A DNA stretch of 64,000 nucleotides from Closterium sp. NIES-65. Taxonomy: Eukaryota; Streptophyta; Zygnematophyceae; Desmidiales; Closteriaceae. The DNA lies in NCBI GenBank assembly GCA_948144175.1, contig CANXME010002192.1:1798001-1862000 (forward strand). The letters run 5' to 3'. Positions 26,077-35,976 of this stretch are shown piece after piece. A model generated the notes under the pieces. It saw only the letters and a list, made by a program, of their open reading frames with translations, did no database searches and was not told the origin of the DNA. Made by a program: the position numbers and the translations under genes. Numbering within the stretch: the first letter of the stretch is position 1; the number at the start of each line of letters is the position of its first letter.

Positions 26077-26120
26077 TGGAATCAGAGCAGGTTCCCTCCT
26101 AGGGACTGCTTCTAGGGCCC
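26077..26120 (+). promoter_or_regulatory. Copia B primer binding site, hairpin and GGGCCC palindrome
   Basis: TGGAATCAGAGC (26077-26088) is one base off the initiator tRNA-Met site. A 5-bp hairpin TCCCT-CCT-AGGGA lies at 26093-26105 and the palindrome GGGCCC at 26115-26120. The same three-part layout recurs in C and D with different stem bases. Confidence 0.75.
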
Positions 26121-26159
26121 ACCGAACCGCGCCCCGAGGCGCGTTTTTTTTTTAGCGAC

Positions 26160-27000
26160 CCGTCGTGTCGCCCCTAGCGGACCGTTGCGCCGCCCTTCCC
26201 CTCGCGGCTCCGCCGCCCTTCCCTAGCGGCCCCGCCGCCCTTCGATCGCGGCCCCGCCGCCCTCTGCTACGCGGCCCCGCCACCGCCCTTCGATCGCGGC
26301 CCCGCCGCCCTCTGCCTCGCGGCCCCACCGCCCTCTGCTACGCGGCCCCGCCGCCCTCTACTACGCGGCCCCGCCGCCCTTTGATCGCGGCCCCGCCGCC
26401 CTTTGCCACGCGGCCCCGCCGCCCTCTGCTACGCGGCCCCGCCGCCCTCTGCCACGCGGCCCCGCCGCCCTTTGATCGCGGCCCCGCCGCCCCCTGCTAC
26501 GCGGCCCCGCCGCTCTCTTTGGTAGCGGCCCCGCCGCCCTCTGCTACGCGGCCCCGCCGCCCTCTGCTACGCGGCCCCGCCGCTCTCTTCGGTCGCGGCC
26601 CCGCCGCAACTCTGCTACGCGGCCCCGCCGATCCGCCCAGCAGCAGCCGCCGCCGCCTGAGCCGCCGCCGAGCCGCCGCCGAGCCGCCGCCGAGCCGCCG
26701 CCGAGCCGCCGCCGAGCCGCCGCTGAGCCGCCGCCGAGCCGCCGCCGAGCCGCCGCCCGAGCCGCCGCCGAGCCGCCCGTGCCGCCCGAGCCGCCGCCGA
26801 GCCGCCCGTGACGCCCGAGCCGCCCGCGCCGCCCAGCAGCAGCCGAGCCGCCGCCGAGCCGCCGCCGCCTGAGCCGCCGCCGAGCCGCCGCCGAGCCGCC
26901 GCCGAGCCGCCGCCGAGCCGCCGCCGAGCCGCCCGTGCCGCCCGAGCCGCCCGCGCCGCCCGAGCCGCCTGCGGAGCCGTGCTGCTGTTCCTCTGCTGCT
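26160..27000 (+). repeat. GC-rich tandem-repeat leader of copia B
   Basis: First part: units of about 21-24 bp around gcggccccgccgccctctgc. Second part (from about 26640): gccgccgagccgccgccgag units. It is open in several frames by composition and not treated as coding. Confidence 0.85.
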
Positions 27001-27045
27001 GACCTACCTGCCTCTCCCCGCCCGGTGAGATTTTCAGCTGCTGTC

Positions 27046-29823
27046 ATGGCCACCCCCAATGTTCTTACCTTTGACGCTGAGGGGAGGGCCATTGACTTTG
27101 CCGTATGGATTGAAGACCTGCAGCTGTACTTACTGTGTGATGCGATAGATGAGGTCTCTCTCTTTGACTTTGTCTCTGGCGCTGTCCCTGCCCCACCTGC
27201 TGATGCTGACTCTACCGTTCGCTCCAAGTGGGCGACCCGCGATGCTGCTGCACGTCTTGCTGTGTGTCGCCACCTCCCTTCCTCTGAGCGTGCCCACTTT
27301 AGTCAGTGCAAGACCGCTCAGGCCTTGTACGACGCTGTAGTTGCACGCTACTCCTCCCCTTCCTCCGCTACCCTTAGCCGCCTCATGCTACCGTTTCTCT
27401 TCCCTGACCTCGCTTCCTTTCACACTGTCGCTGACCTCGTTACCCACCTCCGTGCTAGTGACACCCGCTACCGCGCTGCCCTTCCTGCTGAGTTCCGCGC
27501 TGCGAACCCTCCTCCCATGTACATCACTCTCTACTTTCTCGTCACCCGTCTCCCTGAGTCCCTTCGTGTCGTTAGGGACCAGTTTCTCTCTGTCTGTCCA
27601 ACCACTCTCACTGTCGACCTCCTTGAGGAGTCCCTGCTAGCGGCTGAGAAGAGTATTGTCGCTGTAGGGGCCTCTCGGGGTGACCCTCGCACCCCCATCT
27701 TTGAGGGGTGTGGTCCTTCCCCCCTGCTGCCCTCTGTCGCCTCTGCCGCTGCGGCCGACCTCACTGGTTTTGAGTCGGTCGGCGCGGCGTCTGCCCCCAG
27801 CGGCAGACGTCGCGCTGGCAAGGGCAAGGGGGGCAAGGGAGCGGGTGGAGCTAGAGGGGGCGGTGGAGGAGGCGGTGGGGGTGGCGGGGGGAGTGGGGGT
27901 GGCAGTGGGGGTGGTGGCGGGAGTGGAGGTACTGGTGGCGGCGGTGGAGGCGGAGGTGGCGGCGGAGGTGGTAGCGGAGGAGGCGGTGGGAGCGGTGGGA
28001 GCGACGGTCCTGGTGGGGGAGGTGGAGGTGGAGACGGGGGTGCCGGTGGAGGCGGGGGTGGCAGTGGAGGCGGGGGTCGGAGTGGCTCGTCTCAGCGGAG
28101 CAGCTCCGGGGGTGGTCAGCGCCAGCAGCAGCAGCAGCAGCAGCCGCAGCAGCAGCCACAGCAGCAGCAGCGCTCTCGCACCGTCCCCGCCCCTCAGCAG
28201 CTCCGTGAGTGGTACTCGCAGCGTCAGCGTGGTGGTGCGCTTGGTCCTTGCCCCTACGTTCTCCGCACCGGTGACCGTGCAGGGGAGAGGTGTGGAGGCG
28301 CCCACACTGCCCGCCGCTGCTTTGGCCGCCTGACTGACGCCTGGCGTCAGCAGTTTCCGGAGGCAGCTGAGATCCCCCGCTGGGGAGAGCTGTCTAGGGC
28401 TGGTGTAGCTATTTATGATCTTGATTTTGATGCTATTCTCTCTGCTATGTATGCTGCGATTGGTAGTGATGAGGATGACTGTTACCGGTGTTTCCCGCCC
28501 GACCCGGGCATTGGTACTGCCGCGTCAGGTACTAGTGAGGCTGCTGCTCTAGGTGCCAGTGCGTCTGTGCTCTCAGGTGCTGGTGAGTCTGCCCTCTCAG
28601 GTACTGTGTCGGCTTCGGCCTCTCACACCTTCACCCTTGACTCTGGAGCGTCTCGCTCCTTCTTTCGGGACCACACCACTCTCACGCCGCTGAGTCGGCC
28701 GGTTGCGGTGTCCCTGGCTGACCCCTCTGGGGGGCCTGTCCTGTCTCGCTTCTCCACTGTCCTCCCGTGTCCGGCGGCCCCCTCTGGCACCCTGACTGGT
28801 CTTTACCTCCCCTCGTTCTCAACGAACTTGGTGAGTGGTGCTGACCTCCAGGATGCGGGTGTCCACCAGTTCACCCCTGCTCGTCAGCGGGTGACCCACT
28901 GCACGGAGGCGGATACAGGTCGCCACTTGGCTACGTTTACACGTCGGCCAGGGTCGAGCCTGTACACTCTGACCACTGCTTCTCCTCCAGGTGCTGAGTC
29001 TGGTAGGGTCACTTCGTCTGGTCAGGTGTTTGCTGCAGCGTCCAGGTCTGGTCCTGAGTCTGCCCCCTGCTCGTGCCGTCGTCTGTCTCACGAGACCCTC
29101 CTCTGGCACCACCGCCTTGGCCACCCCTCTCTGCTTCGGCTCAGAGGCATGGCCTCGCGAGTCCTTGTGTCTGGTCTTCCCCGGTCTCTCCCTCCCCTCC
29201 CTCCGGGCCCTGGCCCCACCTGTGTCCCCTGTGTCGAGGGGCGCCAGCGTGCTGCCCCTCACTCCTCCCAGTTTCCTCCGACAGAGGCCCCGTTGCAGAC
29301 GCTTCACATGGATGTGTGGGGCCCAGCCCGCGTCCGTGGACAGGGTCAGGAGCGCTACTTCCTGCTGGTGGTTGACGACTACTCGCGTTACACCACAGTC
29401 TTCCCCTTGCGCAGCAAGGGTGAGGTCAGTGAGGTGTTGATCGACTGGATCCGCGCAGCTCGTCTCCAGCTTCGGAGGAGCTTTGGCTCTGACTTCCCTG
29501 TTTTGCGTCTGCACTCGGACAGAGGCGGAGAGTTCTCCTCTGGCCTCCTGAGTGCCTACTGTCGTGCGCGAGGCATCCGTCAGACCTTCACGCTTCCGGA
29601 CTCACCGCAGCAGAATGGGATTGCTGAGCGCCGCATTGGCATGGTCATGGACGTAGCTCGTACGTCCATGATGCATGCGGCTGCTCCCCATTTTCTGTGG
29701 CCGTTTGCGGTCAGGTACGCTGCGCACCAGATCAACCTCCACCCCAGGGTCTCTCGACCGGAGACCTCCCCAGCTCTGCTGTGGACTAGGAAGGTTGGCG
29801 ATGCGTCGGCGTTCCGAGTCTGA
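27046..29823 (+). CDS. gag-pol: Copia B gag-protease-integrase, open until TGA in integrase
   Basis: The start is the ATG of MATPNVLTFDAEG, conserved in A1, C and D. Capsid-like region to about residue 250, glycine-rich tract about 265-345, and a glutamine tract near 360-380. The zinc knuckle C-X13-C-X3-H-X4-C lies at 28249-28320. Protease DSGA has its Asp at codon 532 (28639). Integrase: LLWHHRLGHPSL, CVPCVEGRQ, then the D, D, E blocks MDVWGPAR, LHSDRGGEFSS and QQNGIAERR. The frame ends at TGA 29821, where A1, C and D have TGG (W-G-S). The frame continues open beyond it, so either the copy is newly dead, the base is an error, or the stop is suppressed. Confidence 0.92.
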   Translation: MATPNVLTFDAEGRAIDFAVWIEDLQLYLLCDAIDEVSLFDFVSGAVPAPPADADSTVRSKWATRDAAARLAVCRHLPSSERAHFSQCKTAQALYDAVVARYSSPSSATLSRLMLPFLFPDLASFHTVADLVTHLRASDTRYRAALPAEFRAANPPPMYITLYFLVTRLPESLRVVRDQFLSVCPTTLTVDLLEESLLAAEKSIVAVGASRGDPRTPIFEGCGPSPLLPSVASAAAADLTGFESVGAASAPSGRRRAGKGKGGKGAGGARGGGGGGGGGGGGSGGGSGGGGGSGGTGGGGGGGGGGGGGSGGGGGSGGSDGPGGGGGGGDGGAGGGGGGSGGGGRSGSSQRSSSGGGQRQQQQQQQPQQQPQQQQRSRTVPAPQQLREWYSQRQRGGALGPCPYVLRTGDRAGERCGGAHTARRCFGRLTDAWRQQFPEAAEIPRWGELSRAGVAIYDLDFDAILSAMYAAIGSDEDDCYRCFPPDPGIGTAASGTSEAAALGASASVLSGAGESALSGTVSASASHTFTLDSGASRSFFRDHTTLTPLSRPVAVSLADPSGGPVLSRFSTVLPCPAAPSGTLTGLYLPSFSTNLVSGADLQDAGVHQFTPARQRVTHCTEADTGRHLATFTRRPGSSLYTLTTASPPGAESGRVTSSGQVFAAASRSGPESAPCSCRRLSHETLLWHHRLGHPSLLRLRGMASRVLVSGLPRSLPPLPPGPGPTCVPCVEGRQRAAPHSSQFPPTEAPLQTLHMDVWGPARVRGQGQERYFLLVVDDYSRYTTVFPLRSKGEVSEVLIDWIRAARLQLRRSFGSDFPVLRLHSDRGGEFSSGLLSAYCRARGIRQTFTLPDSPQQNGIAERRIGMVMDVARTSMMHAAAPHFLWPFAVRYAAHQINLHPRVSRPETSPALLWTRKVGDASAFRV

Positions 29824-32800
29824 GGATCTCGGGCGTTTGTTCGCGACCTGTCTGCGGACAAGCTGTCCCCTCGTGCTTCTCCCTGCGTCTTCCTGGGGTT
29901 CCCCCCCGACGCCCCTGGGTGGCAGTTTTACCACCCCACCTCTCGACGTGTTCTGTCCTCCCAGGACGTCACGTTCGACGAGTCGGTACCCTACTACCGC
30001 CTCTTCCCCTACCGCACTCCGTCCCTCCCCCCACCCCCGCTCTTCTTGGTACCAGGTCCCCCCCCGGTAGTCCCCCTCCCCACTCAGGGTCCTGCCCCTT
30101 CAGGTGTGTCCCAGGTAGACGCGGTCGAGCCTGTCGAGGTCACTGGTGACTCTGGTGCTGCTGCGGGAGCTGTGCCTGGAGGTGCCGAGTCTGGGGGTGC
30201 TGAGCCTGGGGGTGCTGAGCCTGGGGGTGCTGTGTCTAGGGGTGCTGAGCCTGGAGGTGCTGTGCCTGGGGGTGCTTCGTCTCGCCGGGAGCCACTCTCC
30301 CCACAGGAGCTGCGTGAGTGGTTTGCCGGGCGCTGGAGGCGTGCTGCTGGTGCAGAGGGTACTGCTGCTGCGCGCCCCGCCGGCGCTCGCACTGTGGGTG
30401 CTGGAGCTGCTGAGTCTGAGCGTTCTCCTGGAGCTGGTCCTGCTGAGGGTGTTGGCGCTGAGCCTGCCGTTGGCGGCACGACTGACAGTGCTCCTGGTGC
30501 TGCGGCTGGAGGTTCTGGAGCTTCTGGTGGTGCTGCTGGAGGTGCTGCTGGAGTGGGTGTTCCTGCCGGGGCTGTTGGTGCTGTTCCTGCTGTTTCTAGC
30601 GTCGCCGCGCGGCCCCGACCGTACTTTGTTCCGCTCCTGCAGCAGGTTCTTGGTCTTACACCTCCTCCTCCTCCCTCAGAGGGTCCGCAGCCTGTCCGGT
30701 CACAGCCACAGCTACAGCCTGCCTCCCCTTTGCTTGCTCCTTCTCCCTACGCTGGTCCGACTGGAGGTCTTACTGAGCGTCGTGAGCCTGCGTCTCGTCC
30801 TGTGTCGCCTGTTCGTACTCAGCGCGCTAGTGGTCGCGGCTCGCGTCAGCGTCCTCCTCCTGTCCCTGGCACGCACCGGATGTCACTGCGTCCGTCCACT
30901 GCTCCTCTGCGTGCCCCTTTGCCTTCTCCTCTTGCTTCCTCTCTTCCTGCTCTTGCCGACCCGGAGTCGGACGCTCTTCGTGCTGCCAGTCGTACTGTCA
31001 CGCGTCTCCTGGCTACTGCTGTCACTGACCCCTCCTTCGAGTCGTCTGCTGCGTCTGCCCTTGTCACTGAGCTTGTCGACTTTGCTGCGCGCTGTCGTCT
31101 AGACTACGCTGCTCGTCTTGTCACTGAGTCTGAGTCCGCCTGTCCTCCGTCCGTCGGGGGTGAGTGTGCCCTTGGCACGGACGTCCTTGAGGACAGGCAG
31201 GAGGAGTTCCAGTGTCTGGCCGCCGCTTCACCTCGTCTCGCGTCTGTACTGCTAGCCCCTGAGGGAGACCCGGATGCACCAGACATCCCGACTCCGCGCT
31301 CTTACGCGGAGGCGATAGAGGGTCCCTACTCCTCTCAGTGGCAGGCAGCTATGGATGCAGAGATGGCTTCCTGGAAGTCCACAGGCACCTACGTTGACGC
31401 TGTTCCCCCTCCTGGGGCGAACATCGTCAGTGGCATGTGGATTTTCAGGGTGAAGCGGCCGCCGGGTTCTCCGCCTGTCTTCAAGGCGCGTTACGTGGCT
31501 CGTGGCTTCAGTCAGCGGCAGGGGGTTGACTACTTTCAGACCTTCTCCCCCACCCCGAAGATGACCACTCTTCGGGTTCTGCTACACGTTGCTGCTCACC
31601 GTGACTACGAGCTGCACTCTCTCGACTTCAGCACAGCTTTCTTGCAGGGCAGCCTGCACGAGGAGATCTGGCTGCGTCGCCCACCTGGCTTCACTGGGTC
31701 CTTCCCTCCTGGTACCCAGTGGAGTCTCCGGCGTCCAGTCTACGGTCTCCGCCAGGCGCCACGTGAGTGGCACGACACACTGAGGACTACGCTCGCGGCA
31801 CTTGGGTTTGCTCCTTCCACTGCCGACCCGTCGCTGTTTCTGCGCACCGACACCTCTCTGCCGCCGTTCTACATCCTCGTGTACGTCGACGACTTGGTCT
31901 TTGCCACAGCTGACACTGCTGGACTCGCCTATGTGAAGTCCGAGCTGCAGAAGAGACACACGTGCACTGACCTGGGTGAACTGCGCAGCTACCTTGGCTT
32001 GCAGATCACCCGGGACAGAGCACGCCGCACCATTACCCTGACTCAGTCACACATGGTGCAGCAGGTCCTTCAGCGCTTCGGCTTCACGTACTCCTCGCCT
32101 CAGGCCACTCCTCTGCCTACTCGCCACTCGCTCTCAGCTCTGCCTTCGGATGAGTCCGTAGAGTCGAGTGGCCCGTACCCAGAGCTTGTTGGCTGCCTCA
32201 TGTACCTGATGACCTGCACACGACCTGACCTCGCATACCCTCTTAGCATTCTCGCACGCTTTGTTGCTCCTGGGAGACACCGACCAGAGCACATGGCTGC
32301 AGCGAAGAGGGTGTTGCGCTACTTGTGCAGTACGTCGGGCATGGGGCTAGTGCTTTGGAGGGCGCAGTCCAGTGGTCCTCACTGGGCACGCAGACGCTAC
32401 TTGGGCTGACGACCAGGCTACGCAGCGTTCGTCACAGGGTTACACCTTCAGCCTTGGTTCCGGCTCTGTCTCGTGGCGGGCTACCCGCTCGTCTTCTGTT
32501 CTCGGCTCCAGTTGTGAGGCTGAGATCTACGCTGGGGCTATGGCTGCACAGGAGTTACGCTGGCTCACCTACCTGCTGACCGACCTTGGAGAGCAGCCTC
32601 GTTCTCCTCCAGTCCTGTACGTAGACAACAAGGCCATGCTGGCCTTGTGTCGAGAGCAGCGACTGGAGCACAGAACGAAGCACATTGCTCTTCGCTACTT
32701 TCTTGCTCGTGAGCTACAGCAGCGTGGACAGCTGCGACTTGCGTACGTGGCCTCTGAGGCCAACACTGCTGATGTCTTCACCAAGGCACTTGCGCCTTGT

Positions 32801-32866
32801 GATCATCAGCGTTGCTGCACGCTGCTGGGTCTTGTGCCTGTCTTGCCTCACTTGCTCTCCTCTTGA
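29824..32866 (+). pseudogene. pol: Copia B integrase C-terminus, linker, reverse transcriptase and RNase H; one frameshift
   Basis: It is continuous with the upstream frame after the TGA. The integrase C-terminal region has DLSADKLSPRASPCVFLGFP, then a short GGAEP linker (30180-30280). RT runs from about 31350 (MASWKSTGTYVDAV) with GFSQRQGVDYFQTFSP and DFSTAFLQGSLHEEIW; the catalytic YVDD starts at 31882. In RNase H an extra T at 32353-32355 (gtgctttggagg versus gtgcttggagg) shifts the frame. The other frame continues GHADATWADDQATQRS, CEAEIYAGAMA and YVDNKAMLALCREQR to HLLSS and TGA at 32864. With identical LTRs, these two lesions are the only visible defects. Confidence 0.92.
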
Positions 32867-33065
32867 CCTTGCTTGTACTTTCGCATATATATATACTCTT
32901 GCTCTTGTATATCTCTATATATGATCTTGCATGTGACTTGGCCTTGTGGCCTTTGAACTTGTGCTCGGAATGCGTGGTGACTTTGTGATCCACCCTGAGC
33001 TTTGCTTTGCTTTGCTTGACTGGTCTTGTGACCCCTTGTTCTCCCCCACTTTACCTATGGGGGTG

Positions 33066-33197
33066 TGTCAGAACTTATAGCTTACTTGTTTCTGTAGGCT
33101 ATAGTGGGGTATCCCATAGGGGGTACAACCCAATTAGGGTTTCCTATTTGTACTCACTTCGTTCATAGTCATTCCATTCTCGTTCTTTGTTTTCACA
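33066..33197 (+). repeat. 3' LTR of copia B (132 bp)
   Basis: Identical to 25945-26076 as read. Preceded by the polypurine tract and followed by the GGGGA target duplication. Confidence 0.97.
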
Positions 33198-33202
33198 GGG
33201 GA

Positions 33203-34283
33203 TGGGGTATCGTGATTTTACTGTTACCCTGTTAAGCGCTCGGTAGTCGATGCACATGCGAAACCCCCCGTCTTTTTTCGGTGTGAACAGTATCGGTGCG
33301 GCGAACGGTGACGAGCTCGGTCGGATAAACTGCTTCTCTAACAGGTAATCTAACTGCTTCCTTAGCTCGTCGAGCTCGGGCTGTGTCAGTCGAAATTGGC
33401 GCTGTACAGTTGGCTGTGCCCCCGGTTCTAACTCGATCCTATGGTCATGCGCCCGCTGAGGTGGCAGCCCTTGCGGTAAGTCATCCGGAAAGATACCCGG
33501 GAACCGTTTCAGTAGTGCCTGTAGTTCGGGTGGTACGGCTGCCAACAATTTCTGCAAATCACTCGGCCGGTCCTCTTTTTCCACTAATGCGATATCCACA
33601 GCGTACACGTCAGCTCCAGCAGCGACAGCTCGTTTCATCGTGATGGCGTTGACCTGGACCGTCGAAGACTCGGGTGGCTGCCAGCGAGGTAGGACGACCC
33701 AGTTACCACTACTTCGCACTGTGCAGCTACCCGTCGTCCACTCAATTCTTGGGTTATACCGTCGCAGCCAATCACGTCCCAATAAAATGTCGTGCCCATC
33801 CAGTGTCGTTGCGAGCATTTCCTGTGTAAACCCGAAGTTCCCTCCGCAGCGGACCTTTACTCTCTCCACCTTTTCCCGTATAGCCAGTGGCGTGCCGTCG
33901 ACTAAGCGTGCATCTATCTCAGGTAAGCATCGGTTAAGTGTTAACTGTAATTTCCGTGCGGTTGCGGTATTAACTAAGCTGTGACTTAATCCTCCGTCAA
34001 TAAAAATCTTCACTGCTGTTCCCTGTATTTTACCGTAGATTAGTACCGGGCAATCCGTCGCTGTACCCTCCTTATTCATCCGAGCCCGATCGATGGCATG
34101 AATCGGTACTGTGACTCGGTGAGGGTCGGTGTGGTTGGGCGAGTAGGCAGTCTCGTCAGTAGTTGGCCCAACTTCTACTGACTGCTGGCGTTTCCCTGCC
34201 TCTGAGACTCCCTCCCCTGCTCTGCTCCTCGGCGCCTCAGCTCCTCTGGACATTCGCTCTTGCGATGGCCCGGCCTGTTGCAA
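33203..34283 (-). CDS. pol: Gypsy G pol, proximal part: protease and N-terminal RT, cut by copia B
   Basis: It overlaps the end of gag by 109 bases in the -1 frame, so translation would need -1 frameshifting or re-initiation. The protease block reads [11 protein letters not shown]: the catalytic Asp is kept, but the usual D-S/T-G-A is D-G-G-L, which is unusual. [16 protein letters not shown] follows. The RT start has [20 protein letters not shown] and [20 protein letters not shown]. The frame then meets the copia insertion at 33202, after which a few foreign codons follow. Confidence 0.92.
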
Positions 34284-35353
34284 GCAAAGCAGCGCCCCTT
34301 CAACGGTGCGGCAGCTGCATTCGTTGCAACGGCGTGTACAGTGGCGTGCTCGGCCGGTCCCCGAGGACGATGTCCATAGTAGGACCCCGGTCTCGGTCGG
34401 CGTAGAATGTCGATCTTCTCGGCGAGCGCGAGAATCTCGTTGAAGTTAGAGAGTCCGCGCAGCATTATCTCGTGCGAGATGTCCGGCTTCAGCCCTCCGA
34501 CGTAACGGTCCACCCGCTCCGCTTCGTGCATGTAGCCGACCTGCTCGCAAAGTACGAGAAAACCGCTGGTATAGTCTTGAACTGACCCGAGCTGGCGCCA
34601 AGTGCGCATTTTCTGACGCGACGAAATTGAAGCCGCGATCGACTCAAAGCGCGCTCGAAGTCTTGCGCACCACGCATCCCACGTGCTGTATTGGGCGGTC
34701 TCGCAGAACGAACTCCAGGTGACAGCTGGACCCGAGGGCCCTTCCTCGTGCGATGGTGGCTTGTAGGTGCGTGGCGACGTCACGATGACTCGCCACCAGT
34801 CCATGGCGGGGCCCCTTAGCAGTGAAACCGCATACCGGATCTTTGCGGCGTCCGACTCGACGTAATTGGCGTCGAAGAAAACGTTCATCGTGAAGACCCA
34901 CGATTGAACTGTCGGACCGCCGCGTTGACTTGGGTCGAAGCAGGGCGGGCGTTGCGGCTTGAGCGGCATTGGTGCCATGTTGGGTTGTTCGCCACTTGTC
35001 GCCGCAAATTCCACGTGCCGACGGACTTCTCGAGGCTCCTGTGGGCTTGGTGCGATCCTGTTTCCTCCCATGCCAGGCATCGGCTGGGCGGCGCCCTCAC
35101 TGGCTGCGCCTGAGCGTTGTCCCGTGTTGTCATGTTGTGTTGGTGTGCCGGACGAGATGATGATCGGCTCATCCAAACGTGCAGATGCGTTTGTTGGTGC
35201 GTGGGATGTCGTCGGTATGTTCATCGTGGATTGTTGACGGGCGGAGTCACGTTCCGCCGTGAGGGTCGCGATTTCAAGCGCCGAATCCTCCAGTTGACGC
35301 ACGAGACAATCAAGTTGCTCCTGCGTCAATGTGGCGAGCGTGAAGTCGGCCAT
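34175..35353 (-). CDS. gag: Gypsy G gag, intact
   Basis: Gag forms the particle. I chose the ATG at 35353 ([20 protein letters not shown]); an upstream in-frame ATG at 35419 is possible. An N-terminal heptad-like segment is followed by a retrotransposon-gag region ([41 protein letters not shown]). A CCHC knuckle [14 protein letters not shown] lies near the C-terminus. It ends at TAG (34175-34177) after NASSQ. The frame is unbroken over about 390 codons, in contrast to the copia copies. Confidence 0.92.
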   Translation of the reverse strand: MADFTLATLTQEQLDCLVRQLEDSALEIATLTAERDSARQQSTMNIPTTSHAPTNASARLDEPIIISSGTPTQHDNTGQRSGAASEGAAQPMPGMGGNRIAPSPQEPREVRRHVEFAATSGEQPNMAPMPLKPQRPPCFDPSQRGGPTVQSWVFTMNVFFDANYVESDAAKIRYAVSLLRGPAMDWWRVIVTSPRTYKPPSHEEGPSGPAVTWSSFCETAQYSTWDAWCARLRARFESIAASISSRQKMRTWRQLGSVQDYTSGFLVLCEQVGYMHEAERVDRYVGGLKPDISHEIMLRGLSNFNEILALAEKIDILRRPRPGSYYGHRPRGPAEHATVHAVATNAAAAPLKGRCFACNRPGHRKSECPEELRRRGAEQGRESQRQGNASSQ

Positions 35354-35535
35354 GGCGGGGGTGTCGGGCAAGCTCAGCGAGAGCCTCGGTCGTGGCCGTG
35401 GAAGCTTGCGAGAGAGCACTACGAGCGGCGGTGCTGTATCGCTGAGAGACGTCTACCCCCCCCAAAAATTGAGATAGTGGGGAAGCGAAGGTGTGGATGC
35501 GGTCCGAGATGGGATCGTAGGCTCTGGATACCAAG

Positions 35536-35866
35536 TGTTACGAGTGCAATTGAGTGAACGAACAAGAATTGCACTATCGAAGCAAGAGTACAATGAGCGA
35601 AGGCATGAGCGAAGAATATATAGCGAAACTGCAGTGGTAACGGTAATGGTCGCGCGACGAGCCTGGGACTGAGGTTGGGAACGTGTCGAAGCGTAGGCCC
35701 GGAGCGCGGGTTACCAGCCGAGCCGTGAGGTCGGGATGTGATGTGCGAAAATGGCGGGATGATGAATGATGCGATGGTCGCGAGTGGTAACGGTGCTGAC
35801 TGAGGTGCTACAGTGACGTACGCGTTGAGCAGAGATGCGACGTAAGGAAAAGGGAATTTCCTTACA
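35536..35866 (-). repeat. 5' LTR of gypsy G (331 bp)
   Basis: It pairs with 23074-23404. The adjacent sequence on the minus strand, TGGTATCCAGAGCC at about 35521-35534, is the presumed primer site. Confidence 0.95.
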
Positions 35867-35976
35867 TATAGTCTGTGTAGGCTGTAGTGGGGTAGACAAT
35901 ATGGGGTACAACACTTTTAGGTTTTCCTACTTGTACCCACATGTTTCCCAGTGCATTCATTCCTAATTTCTTCACA
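35867..35976 (+). repeat. Copia C 5' LTR, right piece
   Basis: It begins with the duplicated TATAG and continues tctgtgtaggctgtagtggg to ttcttcaca, matching 42810-42914 with five substitutions. The primer site TGGTATAGAGC follows at 35977. Confidence 0.93.

Larger units (their letters stand above)
25945..33197 (+). mobile_element. Copia B, complete young element (7253 bp) inside gypsy G
   Basis: The two 132-bp LTRs (25945-26076 and 33066-33197) are identical as read here. The 5-bp duplication GGGGA is perfect (25940-25944 and 33198-33202). The primer site TGGAATCAGAGC starts at 26077, and the polypurine tract ctatgggggtg ends at 33065. Removing the element with one duplication copy restores an open gypsy frame (SRYPIP|RAGELIDQL). 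It has one TGA in integrase and one single-base insertion in RNase H but no other visible lesion. Confidence 0.97.
23074..35866 (-). mobile_element. Ty3/gypsy chromovirus G, interrupted by copia B
   Basis: Two 331-bp LTRs (23074-23404 and 35536-35866), TGTTACG...CCTTACA, differ at 8 positions (about 2.4%). The target duplication TATAG is perfect at 23069-23073 and 35867-35871. On the minus strand the primer site beside the 5' LTR reads TGGTATCCAGAGCC, and the polypurine tract beside the 3' LTR reads AGGAGGGGGGGG. The order gag, protease, RT, RNase H, integrase, chromodomain defines a chromovirus. Two single-base frameshifts and the copia B insertion make it defective. Without B it is about 5.5 kb. 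Confidence 0.95.

Noticed and set aside
26165-27002. Pro/Arg/Ala-rich proteins in the copia B leader
   Set aside because: Tandem GC-rich units give open frames in all registers, and the leader position is untranslated in relatives.
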